Shown here piece by piece: positions 25,674 to 34,960 of a stretch of 63,877 nucleotides of DNA (its first letter is position 1; the number at the start of each line of letters is the position of its first letter). The notes beneath the pieces are model-generated. The model worked only from the letters and a program-made list of their open reading frames with translations. It was not told where the DNA came from and made no database searches. Source of the DNA: an uncultured Clostridium sp. (GTDB lineage Bacteria > Bacillota > Clostridia > TANB77 > CAG-465). The position numbers and the translations under genes were made by a program. The stretch spans positions 1 to 63,877 of the forward strand of contig USES01000004.1 of the NCBI GenBank assembly GCA_900553785.1, in the 5' to 3' direction.

Positions 25674-26555
25674 ATGAGAAAATTTAGACTAATATATAAT
25701 TCTGGTGCTGGTCAAAACAAATTTAAACCATTTGTTGATGATGTAATTGGCGTACTTTGTGATAATGATTGCGAAGTTACCGTATTTCGTGCAAGTAAGG
25801 GACATAATGTAGATGAATTTATTATAAACACACCTAAAGATACAGATGGTATTATTGTTGCTGGAGGGGACGGCACTTTAAATAGAGTTGTAAATATAAT
25901 GATGAAGAATAATATTAAAGTACCACTTGGAATAATACCTGCTGGGACGTCAAATGACTTTGCTACACACTTAAAGATTTCTACAGATTTTGTAGAGTGC
26001 GCAAAAAAAATATTAGATGGTGAACCACAATATGTGGACATTGGTAGAGTCAACGATAAATACTTTGTAAATGTGCTGTCTGCTGGATTATTTGCAAGTA
26101 CATCGTATAAAACAGATAAAAGGTTAAAAGAGAAATTTGGACAGCTGTCATATTTTATGACTGCTGCAACTCAAACATTTCAATATGAACCACTTAGACT
26201 TAAGATTGAAACAGAAGATGCGGTATATGATGAAAAAGCAGCAGTTTTTGTAATTTTTAATGGTAGTAGTGTTGGTAGAATAGATAAATTTTCTGATAAT
26301 TCTAGTGTTCAAGATGGAAAACTTGATTTGGTATTGTTGAGAGATTGTAAGCTAAATGAAATTGTAAAAATTGTAGGTGAGATTTTAGATAGAACATATC
26401 TTGAGAATCCAAATGTTATATACATGAGAGAGAACAGATATAAAATTAGCTTGATAGATGGAAAGTGCGATAATCCTGATACGGATGGAGACATTGGACC
26501 TGGATTCCCGCTTGACGTTGAATGTATAGAAAATGGAATTAAAATATTTATGTAG
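25674..26555 (+). CDS. Diacylglycerol kinase-family lipid kinase (YegS/BmrU/DgkB-like)
   Basis: 293 residues with the catalytic DAGK motif GGDGT at 64-68 and the substrate-binding GIIPAGTSNDFA. It phosphorylates diacylglycerol or a related lipid at the inner membrane face, feeding phospholipid turnover. The length is typical. AAAGGGG precedes ATG 25674. It is followed by leuS after 11 nt, a co-transcription with no obvious functional link. The lipid specificity is not readable. Confidence 0.9.
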   Translation: MRKFRLIYNSGAGQNKFKPFVDDVIGVLCDNDCEVTVFRASKGHNVDEFIINTPKDTDGIIVAGGDGTLNRVVNIMMKNNIKVPLGIIPAGTSNDFATHLKISTDFVECAKKILDGEPQYVDIGRVNDKYFVNVLSAGLFASTSYKTDKRLKEKFGQLSYFMTAATQTFQYEPLRLKIETEDAVYDEKAAVFVIFNGSSVGRIDKFSDNSSVQDGKLDLVLLRDCKLNEIVKIVGEILDRTYLENPNVIYMRENRYKISLIDGKCDNPDTDGDIGPGFPLDVECIENGIKIFM

Positions 26556-26566
26556 AGGGGATTAAA

Positions 26567-28984
26567 ATGTACGATAAAAATATAGATAAAAAATGGCAAG
26601 ATAAATGGTATGCAAGTGATATATATGAGGCAAAAGAAGATAAATCAAAAGAAAAATTTTATGGTTTGGTTGAGTTCCCATACCCATCTGGAGCAGGATT
26701 ACATCTAGGACACGTTAAAGCATACATAGGTATGGATGTAATTTCAAGAATGAAGAGATTACAAGGGTATAATGTATTATTTCCTATAGGGTTTGATGCA
26801 TTTGGACTTCCTACAGAAAATTACGCCATAAAAACAGGAATCCATCCAAGAGTGGTTACAGATAATAACATAGCAAAATTTACTGATCAGTTAAAATCTG
26901 CTGCATTTTCATTTGATTTGACAAGGGTAATAGACACAACACAACCTTCATATTACAAGTGGACACAGTGGATATTTATACAGTTATTTAAGCATGGGTT
27001 GGCATATAAGGATAAAACTGAGGTAAATTATTGCCCACAATGTAAAGTAGTTTTGTCTAATGAAGAATCACAAGGTGGAAAATGCGATAGATGTGACGGT
27101 GAAGTAATTCAAAAAGAAAAAGAAGTTTGGATGCTTAAAATAACTGATTATGCAGAGAAGTTACTTGATGGACTAAAAGAAGTGGATTTCCCAGAGAGAG
27201 TAAAGCTTCAACAAGAAAATTGGATAGGTAAGTCTACTGGTGCCGAACTTGAGTTTAAACTTGACGGAATTGAAGAAAAACTCAAAGTTTATACAACAAG
27301 ACCAGATACAATATATGGCGTTACTTTTATGGTAATTGCTCCAGAACATCCTTTAATAGAAAAGTTAAAAGATAAAATAGAAAACTATAATGAAGTAGTA
27401 GAGTATGGAGTATCTGCTAAGAAAAAAACTGAGTTTGAAAGAGTACAACTTGCTAAAGATAAAACTGGAGTTATGTTAAAAGGTGTAAGTGCCATAAATC
27501 CATTAACAGGTAAAAAGGTCCCTATTTGGGTAGCAGACTATGTAATGATGGGTTATGGTACAGGAGCTATTATGGCAGTTCCAGCACATGATACACGTGA
27601 TTTTGATTTTGCTAAAAAATTCAATATAGACATAATTCAAGTAATTAAAGGAAAAGAGGATATAGATATAAATAGTGAACCATACACAGATATATACAAT
27701 GGAACAATGATAAATTCAGATATCTTAAATGGTTTAACTGTAAAAGAAGCAATTGCAAAAATGATAGAGCATGTAGAGAAACTAGGAGTGGGACATGCGA
27801 AGACAAATTACTTTATGAAAGATTGGGCTTTCGCTCGTCAGAGATATTGGGGAGAACCACTTCCTATTGTTAAGTGTGAACATTGCGGTATGGTTCCGCT
27901 AGATGAAAAAGATTTGCCTCTTGTATTGCCAGAAGTAAAAGACTTCAAGCCAGGAAAAGAAGGAGAGTCACCTCTTGCAGAAGCAACAGATTGGATAAAA
28001 ACTACATGTCCACATTGCGGAAGACCAGCATTACGTGAAACAGATACTATGCCACAATGGGCCGGCTCTAGTTGGTACTTCTTAAGATATGTAGATCCTA
28101 GAAATGATACATGTCTTGCTGGGATGGATGAACTTAAATATTGGTTACCTGTTGACTGGTATAATGGTGGAATGGAACACGTAACACGTCACTTAATTTA
28201 CTCTAGATTTTGGCACAGATTCCTTTATGATATTGGAGTAGTACCTACAAAAGAACCATATGCAAAAAGAACTACACAGGGGTTAATACTAGGGCCAGAT
28301 GGCGAAAAGATGTCTAAATCTAAGGGAAACGTTGTTGATCCTAAAGATATAATAAATGAATATGGTGCAGATACGCTAAGAACATATATGTTATTTATTG
28401 GTGAGTATGATGAGTCTGCTCCATGGAACGAAAATGGGGTTAAGGGAGTTAAGAAATTCCTAGATAGAGTAATGCGTCTAAAAAATATCGTTGTAGATGA
28501 GTACGCATCAAAAGATAAAGAATTAGATGCTGAGTTACACAAACTTATAAAGAAGGTAACAGAAGATATATTATCAATGAAATTTAATACTGCAGTAGCT
28601 GCATTTATGACTTATATAAATGTTGTGTATAAGAAAAATGTAATTTCTAAAGAGGATTTGAAGATGTTTTTGACAATATTGTCTCCTTTTGCACCACATG
28701 TAAGTCAGGAACTATGGAGTCAATGTATAGGAAACGATTTTATAGAAAGAGAGTCTGTTTGGCCAAAAGCAGATGAAACAAAATTACAGGAAACAACTGC
28801 TGAGATTGCTGTGCAAGTTAATGGAACAGTTAGATTTAAGTTGTTACATGAAGTTGGAATGCCAAAAGAGGAAATAGAAAAAATAGTACTAAGTGATGAA
28901 AGATTGTCCCAGTACATTTCAGGTAAAGAAATTAAAAGAATTATTGTAATACCTGGTAGAATAGCAAATGTAGTTGTTGGATAA
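26567..28984 (+). CDS. leuS: Leucyl-tRNA synthetase
   Basis: 805 residues, a class Ia synthetase. HIGH motif as HLGH at 46-49, KMSKS at 581-585. A CP1 editing domain carries the T-rich VYTTRPDTIYGVTFM and GTGAIMAVPAHDTRDF. Two CxxC zinc-type pairs (CPQC/CDRC and CEHC/CPHC) are present. It charges tRNA-Leu in the cytoplasm. There is no T-box leader; it follows the lipid kinase directly, so T-box control is unlikely here. Confidence 0.98.
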   Translation: MYDKNIDKKWQDKWYASDIYEAKEDKSKEKFYGLVEFPYPSGAGLHLGHVKAYIGMDVISRMKRLQGYNVLFPIGFDAFGLPTENYAIKTGIHPRVVTDNNIAKFTDQLKSAAFSFDLTRVIDTTQPSYYKWTQWIFIQLFKHGLAYKDKTEVNYCPQCKVVLSNEESQGGKCDRCDGEVIQKEKEVWMLKITDYAEKLLDGLKEVDFPERVKLQQENWIGKSTGAELEFKLDGIEEKLKVYTTRPDTIYGVTFMVIAPEHPLIEKLKDKIENYNEVVEYGVSAKKKTEFERVQLAKDKTGVMLKGVSAINPLTGKKVPIWVADYVMMGYGTGAIMAVPAHDTRDFDFAKKFNIDIIQVIKGKEDIDINSEPYTDIYNGTMINSDILNGLTVKEAIAKMIEHVEKLGVGHAKTNYFMKDWAFARQRYWGEPLPIVKCEHCGMVPLDEKDLPLVLPEVKDFKPGKEGESPLAEATDWIKTTCPHCGRPALRETDTMPQWAGSSWYFLRYVDPRNDTCLAGMDELKYWLPVDWYNGGMEHVTRHLIYSRFWHRFLYDIGVVPTKEPYAKRTTQGLILGPDGEKMSKSKGNVVDPKDIINEYGADTLRTYMLFIGEYDESAPWNENGVKGVKKFLDRVMRLKNIVVDEYASKDKELDAELHKLIKKVTEDILSMKFNTAVAAFMTYINVVYKKNVISKEDLKMFLTILSPFAPHVSQELWSQCIGNDFIERESVWPKADETKLQETTAEIAVQVNGTVRFKLLHEVGMPKEEIEKIVLSDERLSQYISGKEIKRIIVIPGRIANVVVG

Positions 28985-29012
28985 GTGTAATACAAAGGAA
29001 AAGGAGAAGTAT

Positions 29013-30458
29013 ATGAATATATATATAATAAGTTTGATTGTTGTATATGTTAGTTCAGGGGCTTTGCTTGGAATGTTCATGTATGCTGAGTTAACAAAGC
29101 GAAAATACAAAAAATCTAAACAAGAAGCTGCGGCAGCATACACGGACGCTCTTACTGGACTTGGAAATAGATATAGATTTAACAGGGTTATGGCTGAAAT
29201 GATAAAACACCCAGACCAAAAGTTTTCATTATGTTTTTTGGATTTGGATGATTTTAAGCAGATAAATGATAATATGGGACATGATGCTGGAGACGAGCTA
29301 CTTATAGAATTGGGCAAAAGATTAAAGGAAAGTATTTCTGGACATGGTGAAGTATTTAGACTTGGTGGAGATGAATATGCTTTAATTATTGTTGGTACTG
29401 ATACAAAGCTTGAAGTAGAAACTATTGTTAAAAGAGTTCAAAGAAGTGTTGTAAAACCAGTATTCATTAGAAATACAACAGTAAATTTGGAGTATAGTTT
29501 AGGAATAGCATGTTTTCCAGAAGATAGCCAAAATGCCAATGAGCTTATAAACTTTGCGGATGCAGCCATGTATTTTGTTAAAGAGAGTGGCAAGAGTAAT
29601 TATTATTTTCATAATGAGGCATTAAAAGCTCAAACAGAAAATAATAGAAGAATGGAAAATGAACTAAAAGCCGCATATAAAAATAATGAATTTGGTATAG
29701 ATTATCAACCAAGAATAGATTTAGTAAACCCAAACAGAGTGTGGCTTGAAGCATTTTTGTTCTGGAAACATCCGCTAATAGGTAAACTTAGTGCAGCTTA
29801 CTTTCTAAAATATGCCGAATCTACAGGACTAGTTATATCATTAGACCAATATATTATAGAAAACAGTTTAGAAAAGATTGCTAGATTAAGTAAAGAAGGG
29901 TTTGATGATGTGTATATAGCAACCAACATATCTTTAAGGCATTTTCAAAGAAAAGATTTCATAGAAAAAATTTGTCTGATATTAGAGCGTGGTGGAAAGA
30001 GCAGCGAACATTTGATGCTTCAGATAACTGGTGAATTAGACATGAATAAAATAGAGACTTATAAAGTAATGTTTGATAAAATAAAGCAATATGGCGTTAA
30101 ATTATCTATAAACAACTTCTCAGTAAACTATGAACAACTAGACTTGTTGAATAGGTTAAATATAGATGAGATAAAAATTAGTTCAGAATACTTAGTGTCT
30201 AATAGTATATTTGACAAAAATGTTTTGAAAGATATAGTTGTTTTAAGTAAAGACTTAGGATATAAAATTTTAATAAATAAAGTAACCGATGAAGAAACAT
30301 TTAAGGAAGTAATAAAATATCCAGTTAATTGTGTACAAGGAAATTATATATATCCTATTATTAGCGATGAAAATGTGAAAGAATTTTTAGTCAATTTTAA
30401 AAACAAGAAACCTAAGGTGGGTAGTGTAAAAAAAGTATCAAAAAAAACGACAAATTAG
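29013..30458 (+). CDS. GGDEF protein with degenerate EAL domain
   Basis: 481 residues: one membrane helix (about 3-22), a GGDEF domain and an EAL-like domain. FLDLDDFKQINDNMGHDAGDE and LGGDEYALI (G118-Y122) are close to consensus, so diguanylate cyclase activity is plausible. The EAL part has LEAFLFWKHP instead of EALLRW, QITGELD for the ELTE region, and INNFSVNYEQL instead of the DDFG metal-binding pair. It is therefore unlikely to cleave c-di-GMP and may be a sensor. ATG 29013 follows AAGGAG; an upstream in-frame TTG is rejected. Confidence 0.88.
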   Translation: MNIYIISLIVVYVSSGALLGMFMYAELTKRKYKKSKQEAAAAYTDALTGLGNRYRFNRVMAEMIKHPDQKFSLCFLDLDDFKQINDNMGHDAGDELLIELGKRLKESISGHGEVFRLGGDEYALIIVGTDTKLEVETIVKRVQRSVVKPVFIRNTTVNLEYSLGIACFPEDSQNANELINFADAAMYFVKESGKSNYYFHNEALKAQTENNRRMENELKAAYKNNEFGIDYQPRIDLVNPNRVWLEAFLFWKHPLIGKLSAAYFLKYAESTGLVISLDQYIIENSLEKIARLSKEGFDDVYIATNISLRHFQRKDFIEKICLILERGGKSSEHLMLQITGELDMNKIETYKVMFDKIKQYGVKLSINNFSVNYEQLDLLNRLNIDEIKISSEYLVSNSIFDKNVLKDIVVLSKDLGYKILINKVTDEETFKEVIKYPVNCVQGNYIYPIISDENVKEFLVNFKNKKPKVGSVKKVSKKTTN

Positions 30459-30490
30459 AAAAAATGTGTTGACAAAACACATTTTTTTTA
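30459..30490 (+). terminator. Terminator of GGDEF gene, also housing the tRNA promoter -35 box
   Basis: AAAAATGTGTT pairs with AACACATTTTTTTT; the loop is GACA. Confidence 0.85.
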
Positions 30491-30497
30491 TTATAAT
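30469..30497 (+). promoter_or_regulatory. tRNA operon promoter inside the terminator
   Basis: TTGACA (30469-30474) spans the stem-loop top of the preceding terminator. The 17-nt spacer is its 3' arm and T-run, and TATAAT follows at 30492-30497, 20 nt before tRNA-Val. Confidence 0.85.
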
Positions 30498-30517
30498 AGT
30501 TTTTGTCAGTAAGAAGT

Positions 30518-30593
30518 GGGCGCATAGCTCAGTTGGGAGAGCATCTGCCTTACAAGCAGGGGGTCATAGGTTCGAGCCCTATTGTGCCCACCA
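30518..30593 (+). tRNA. tRNA-Val (anticodon TAC)
   Basis: 76 nt. Acceptor GGGCGCA pairs with TGTGCCC, anticodon loop CTTACAA, TTCGAGC T-arm, CCA encoded. First gene of the tRNA cluster. Confidence 0.97.
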
Positions 30594-30604
30594 CTTTTTT
30601 ATTT

Positions 30605-30681
30605 GGCCCGGTAGTTCAGTTGGTTAGAACGCCGCCCTGTCACGGCGGAGGTCATGGGTTCGAGTCCCACCCGGGTCGCCA
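30605..30681 (+). tRNA. tRNA-Asp (anticodon GTC)
   Basis: 77 nt. Acceptor GGCCCGG pairs with CCGGGTC, anticodon loop CTGTCAC, CCA encoded. Confidence 0.97.
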
Positions 30682-30692
30682 TTTTTTTATTT

Positions 30693-30768
<76 letters not shown>

Positions 30769-30770
30769 CG

Positions 30771-30805
30771 TAATAAAATATTTAAATAATGCATATATTT
30801 TATTA
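30771..30805 (+). repeat. Perfect 11-bp hairpin between tRNA-Phe and tRNA-Gly
   Basis: TAATAAAATAT pairs with ATATTTTATTA around a 13-nt loop. No T-run follows, so it looks more like a processing or spacer structure than a terminator. Confidence 0.6.
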
Positions 30806-30806
30806 T

Positions 30807-30882
30807 GCGGGAATAGCTCAGTTGATAGAGCGTCGCGTTGCCAACGCGAAGGTCACGGGTTTGAGCCCCGCTTCCCGCTCCA
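30807..30882 (+). tRNA. tRNA-Gly (anticodon GCC)
   Basis: 76 nt. Acceptor GCGGGAA pairs with TTCCCGC, anticodon loop TTGCCAA, CCA encoded. Last gene of the cluster. Confidence 0.97.
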
Positions 30883-30894
30883 TTTTTTATAAGC

Positions 30895-30930
30895 TAGAAA
30901 CGTTGAATTTCCAACGTTTCTAATTTTTTT
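30895..30930 (+). terminator. Terminator of tRNA cluster
   Basis: TAGAAACGTTG pairs with CAACGTTTCTA, followed by a T-run. Confidence 0.9.
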
Positions 30931-31044
30931 AAATGCAATTTTACTGCAACCCGTTTTCGTTTAAATAAGATTTTCTCTCCAATAAAAAATAACTTAAAAG
31001 TATTTGCCTTCAAGTTATTTCTTATATGTAAAAAAGGTGTGATT

Positions 31045-31263
31045 TTAAAAAATTTCTTCCTCACTTTTTTCTATTTTTAATATATCATTTGGAGTACATT
31101 CAAGTACCTCACAAAGTTTTTCTAATGTATCAAATCTCATTCCTTTTGTATTGTTATTCATAACATCACTCATTGCCTGATAACTGCATCCCATTTCCTT
31201 TATTAGCCAATACTTAGTTTTTTTCTTTTCCTTTAGAATTTCTTTAACATTTATATATAGCAT
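31045..31263 (-). CDS. Small XRE-family helix-turn-helix regulator
   Basis: 72 residues forming a single Cro/C1-type HTH: ILKEKKKTKYWLIKEMGCSY, then MSDVMNNNTKGMRF and LEKLCEVLECTPNDIL. It is the solo regulator type common in Clostridia. ATG 31263 lies 7 nt from a GAGGT SD; the more upstream ATG is rejected. The region between this gene and the divergent SpoIID gene holds CTATTTTAAAGAATAG near 31311-31326, which has matching CTATT/AATAG ends and could be its operator. Targets are unknown. Confidence 0.88.
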   Translation of the reverse strand: MLYINVKEILKEKKKTKYWLIKEMGCSYQAMSDVMNNNTKGMRFDTLEKLCEVLECTPNDILKIEKSEEEIF

Positions 31264-31445
31264 TAAAAACACCTCAATAGTATTTTATACAAAACTAAAA
31301 TGTAATTTAACTATTTTAAAGAATAGCTAAGTTATACAATATATAGTGTAGCGCATATTTATCCATTGTTTTGTCGAAATATGTCATGGTTATAAATTAA
31401 GTAATAAAAGTGTTATTTTGCATCAAAATATTTTTAGGTGATAGT

Positions 31446-32816
31446 ATGCAAATTGAACATAAAGAAATTATGGAAAATGGCAATCCTGTTATATATATAA
31501 ATATATATACTGAAGATAGCTATGAATTTAGCAAAGAGAATTTTAATGAAAAAACGGTAAAACGTAGTCTTAAAAATAAAATTGTACAATACATAAAGGA
31601 AAACGTAAAGCTTATACAAGGCGCTGTTATTGTAATTGCCATAAATGGTATACTAATAGGAGCTTTGTCATTGGATAAGGCGGGAATAACTGGTACTGGA
31701 GATGCCGGAAGCGAAATAGTAAAAGAGTTAGTTTCTACCCCAAGTTCTGCAGATAATACAGATAAAGAAATACAACCTGATGAAAGTGCTGAAACAGTCA
31801 AAGAAGGAACTGCCAAAATAGAGGATACTACTAAGAACACTAATAATACTGCAAATAATGTAAATACTGTTTCCACGAAAAATACATCCAATAATACCAA
31901 AAATGATACAAAGAAAGAAACGGTTAAGCAATCTACAAAAGAGGATAACAAAACTAATGAAAATACTAGTAATAGTACTGTTTCTGCAAAAGAAGAGGAG
32001 AAAATTGACAAATCAAACAATGAAAGTAAGTATTATATAAAACTAAATAGTGGTGGAAATGTTCAAAACATGGAACTTGAAGAATATGTTGTTGGTGTTG
32101 TTGCTGCTGAAATGCCCGCATCTTTTAATATAGAAGCATTAAAGGCGCAAGCAATAGCAGCAAGAACATACGCAGTGAAGAAAACCAGCCAAGGGAAGGT
32201 ATTAGTTAATTCAACAGCAGATCAGGTATATAAGACTACTAGCCAGATGAAATCTACTTGGGGAAGCGAATATAATTACTATTATAATAAAATAAAAAAT
32301 GCAATTAACGCAACAAAAGGAATGGTATTAAAATATGGTGGTGAATATATAGATGCACAGTATTCTGCTATGACTAATGGAAAAACTGAACTGCCAGAGT
32401 ATGTATGGAGCTTTTCAAGGCCGTATTTACAGTGTGTCAGTAGTAGGTGGGATGAGAAAGTAAAAAATTTTAAGGTTACCAAATCTTTTTCATATGATGA
32501 AGTTAGTAAGAAACTAGATCAAACTATAACAAGCAGCACAGAGATTGAGGTTGTATCAAGAACTGTAAGCGGAAGAGTTGAAAAGATTAAAATAGGAGAC
32601 ACAGTATATACGGGAGTAGCTGTAAGGAGTAAATTAGGGCTGCGATCCACAGATTTTGAGATAGAACTTGCAGATGATGTAAAAATAACTACAAAAGGAT
32701 ATGGACATGGAGTCGGAATGAGTCAGTATGGTGCAAATGTTGCTGCAAATGAAGGATATAGTTATTCGGATATTTTAACTCATTATTATGTGGGAGCCAG
32801 TATTACTAAAATATAA
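31446..32816 (+). CDS. SpoIID/LytB domain protein
   Basis: 456 residues: a cytoplasmic N-terminus of about 55 residues, one membrane helix (about 58-78), a Thr/Asn/Lys-rich linker (about 90-195), then a SpoIID domain. EYVVGVVAAEMPASF has the catalytic Glu222, and the AIAARTYA and YGHGVGMSQYGA motifs are complete. SpoIID trims peptidoglycan as a lytic transglycosylase, classically during engulfment; this relative has an unusual cytoplasmic start. ATG 31446 follows AGGTGA; an upstream in-frame ATG is rejected. Confidence 0.9.
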   Translation: MQIEHKEIMENGNPVIYINIYTEDSYEFSKENFNEKTVKRSLKNKIVQYIKENVKLIQGAVIVIAINGILIGALSLDKAGITGTGDAGSEIVKELVSTPSSADNTDKEIQPDESAETVKEGTAKIEDTTKNTNNTANNVNTVSTKNTSNNTKNDTKKETVKQSTKEDNKTNENTSNSTVSAKEEEKIDKSNNESKYYIKLNSGGNVQNMELEEYVVGVVAAEMPASFNIEALKAQAIAARTYAVKKTSQGKVLVNSTADQVYKTTSQMKSTWGSEYNYYYNKIKNAINATKGMVLKYGGEYIDAQYSAMTNGKTELPEYVWSFSRPYLQCVSSRWDEKVKNFKVTKSFSYDEVSKKLDQTITSSTEIEVVSRTVSGRVEKIKIGDTVYTGVAVRSKLGLRSTDFEIELADDVKITTKGYGHGVGMSQYGANVAANEGYSYSDILTHYYVGASITKI

Positions 32817-32821
32817 CATGA

Positions 32822-32860
32822 AAAAGACTAACTTTAGTTTTTGTGAAGTTAGTCTTTAGA
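32822..32860. terminator. Terminator shared by convergent genes
   Basis: AAAGACTAACTT pairs with AAGTTAGTCTTT. The 3' arm overlaps the last codons of the minus-strand PAP2 gene. Confidence 0.75.
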
Positions 32861-33511
32861 CAATTTAAAGTATATTTTATTGTATATTTTTTCTACGTAT
32901 TTGTAAAGATTGAATCTTTTGCAAATAAAATAAGCTAAAGTAATAACCAATATGGAAGCAAATATATCAAATATTACGTGTTGTTTTATAAACAAAGTGG
33001 ATATTACAACAAGCAATGACCATATAAAAATTAATATTTTGTACAGTGGTTTCAAAGTTTTCAGATTTATAGTATAGAGTATAAATAAAAAACATAGAGC
33101 ACAATGCATACTAGGTAAACAACAAGTAGGAGGAGCATCCATCTTAAATATTAAATTAGTTATAATCAAAGTAAAATTTGATTTGCTTACTTCAGGCCTA
33201 TTTATAGTAGTAGGAAATAATATAAATATACAAAATGCTATGAGTATCGTAACAACGATAGTAGCAATATAATTATAAAAGTTCTTACTTGAATGTGAGT
33301 ATATCACAATTGGAACGAAAAATAGCATTAAAAACCAAGAAATATATGGGTAAATAAAACCTGGCAAAAATGGAATTTCGTTATCTATGTTAGACGTTAG
33401 CAAAGTAGGATTGTTACTACACAGTCTTCCTAGGCCGTACAGTAACGATTCAAATGCTATAATTATTGCTATTAGAAATATTGCAACTATCTGTTTTTTA
33501 GAGATTTCCAT
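32849..33511 (-). CDS. PAP2-family membrane phosphatase
   Basis: 220 residues with five or six membrane helices. The phosphatase motif is INRPEV, then CLPSMHCA (catalytic His) and FIKQHVIFDIFA with the second His and Asp. This is the lipid-phosphate-phosphatase or inositolphosphotransferase-like type. Last gene of the phosphatidylethanolamine operon; it overlaps psd by 14 nt. It could dephosphorylate phosphatidic acid or a related lipid phosphate. Confidence 0.85.
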   Translation of the reverse strand: MEISKKQIVAIFLIAIIIAFESLLYGLGRLCSNNPTLLTSNIDNEIPFLPGFIYPYISWFLMLFFVPIVIYSHSSKNFYNYIATIVVTILIAFCIFILFPTTINRPEVSKSNFTLIITNLIFKMDAPPTCCLPSMHCALCFLFILYTINLKTLKPLYKILIFIWSLLVVISTLFIKQHVIFDIFASILVITLAYFICKRFNLYKYVEKIYNKIYFKLSKD

Positions 33512-34349
33512 TTATGTAACCAATCCTTTCTCCATACTTAACATATGTTTCGTATCCAGCATTAGTATTATTCCAAATTTCATTATCAATTATAATATCA
33601 TTGTTAATTATTAAACAAATAGTTGATCCGCCAAATTCAAAATAGCCTTTTTCATCACCTTTTGTAAATGTATGTTTATCATGGAGATTTTTGATTTTTC
33701 CTACCATCATTGCACCTACTTCAACTTGAATAACGTCTCCAAAGTGTTCGGTGTGTAACACAGTATATTCTCTACAGTTAGTTTTATAAATATTATATTT
33801 TTTTAGTGCAATAGGTTGAACTGTATGTAATACTCCCTTTATATATGTATTAGCATCTTTTGAACCATTATCTATATAGCAATATCTGTGATAATCATCA
33901 ACAGATAATCTAAATATTAAAAGTGTTCCATTGCTATATTTATTTGCTAATTTATCGTTTTTTAAGAGTTCAGGTATACTGTATGTAGTTCCTTTTATAC
34001 TAAATAACAAATTTGAATCTATTTTATAAGCAGTAAGTTTAGCATCGCAAGGAGATATAAAATAGTTAGGAATCATAGATACTTCTCTTTTTTCTTTTAA
34101 AATTTTTCTTGTAAAAAATTCGTTGTAAGATTTATATTTTATATTTTCATATTCATTCATGTTTATGTTATTCTTTAAGATAAATCTATCAATTAAAGGG
34201 ATAGATAACCTTGAGTTCATAAAGGCTCCTACTATTTTAGATATAACAGGAAGAGTTAGTATTTTTAAAATACATCTTCCTAAAATCGTATCATATAAAA
34301 AATGTAGAGAGCCTTTTGGGTTGATATCTATTTTGATTTTTTTTCTCAT
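33498..34349 (-). CDS. psd: Phosphatidylserine decarboxylase
   Basis: 283-residue pyruvoyl enzyme that turns phosphatidylserine into phosphatidylethanolamine. The self-cleavage motif is GGST (Ser242), and SVDDYHRYCY supplies the conserved Asp/His of the active site. It follows pssA with a 4-nt overlap, so the two act in sequence. Length and motif placement suit the bacterial type II (no transmembrane extension) group. Confidence 0.95.
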   Translation of the reverse strand: MRKKIKIDINPKGSLHFLYDTILGRCILKILTLPVISKIVGAFMNSRLSIPLIDRFILKNNINMNEYENIKYKSYNEFFTRKILKEKREVSMIPNYFISPCDAKLTAYKIDSNLLFSIKGTTYSIPELLKNDKLANKYSNGTLLIFRLSVDDYHRYCYIDNGSKDANTYIKGVLHTVQPIALKKYNIYKTNCREYTVLHTEHFGDVIQVEVGAMMVGKIKNLHDKHTFTKGDEKGYFEFGGSTICLIINNDIIIDNEIWNNTNAGYETYVKYGERIGYINGNL

Positions 34350-34960
34350 ATTAGTAGTAAGATCGCAAGTTCAATTATTCCAATAACTAAAACTGCAAGC
34401 ATTCCTTTTATTTTAAGCTTTTTAATTTTAAACTTAGATATAAATGCTATTGCTACAATAAGCAAAGTAGCACCATATACTAAGTAGAATTTATCTTTTA
34501 AGAATAACACAAATATATATATTAAAGGTATTATTAAGGCTGCACTTGTGACAGGTAAGCCTAAATATTCTTTTCTCACTTCAGTGGTTTGTTCTTGACG
34601 TTCTTCTTCAGTAACGTTAAAGTATGCAAGTCTAATTAAAGCTGCCAAAACGTATAAAACCAGTATAATTTCAAAATACCATTTATTAAGTCCTACAGCG
34701 TGTCCAATCATGGCTGGTAAGACACCAAAGCAAACTAAATCTGATAAAGAATCTAATTGTATTCCAAATGCTTTTTCTTGTTTAGTTCTATCTTTTTTAG
34801 TTCTAGCTACCAAACCATCGAACATGTCAAAAAATCCAGCTAATAATAAACAAAAGATAGCTACTGTTACTCTACCTCTACTTGCATTTATAATGCCTAG
34901 TATACCTGATGTAAGACCAAGATAAGTAAGTATTACAGTGTAGTTGTAAAATCCAATCAT
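34346..34960 (-). CDS. pssA: CDP-diacylglycerol-serine O-phosphatidyltransferase
   Basis: 204-residue CDP-alcohol phosphotransferase with D45-x2-DG-x2-AR then G66-x3-D70-x3-D74. The gap between AR and G is 12 residues rather than the usual eight or so. It makes phosphatidylserine from CDP-DAG and serine at the membrane. It sits between the flippase-like gene and psd with overlaps on both sides. Confidence 0.94.
   Translation of the reverse strand: MIGFYNYTVILTYLGLTSGILGIINASRGRVTVAIFCLLLAGFFDMFDGLVARTKKDRTKQEKAFGIQLDSLSDLVCFGVLPAMIGHAVGLNKWYFEIILVLYVLAALIRLAYFNVTEEERQEQTTEVRKEYLGLPVTSAALIIPLIYIFVLFLKDKFYLVYGATLLIVAIAFISKFKIKKLKIKGMLAVLVIGIIELAILLLI

Noticed and set aside
26480..26566. T-box leader for leuS
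   Set aside because: leuS starts 11 nt after the lipid kinase gene; no space for a T-box.
31520..32020. 166-codon minus-strand frame, Val/Phe-rich
   Set aside because: Shadow of the Thr/Asn/Lys-rich linker of the SpoIID protein.
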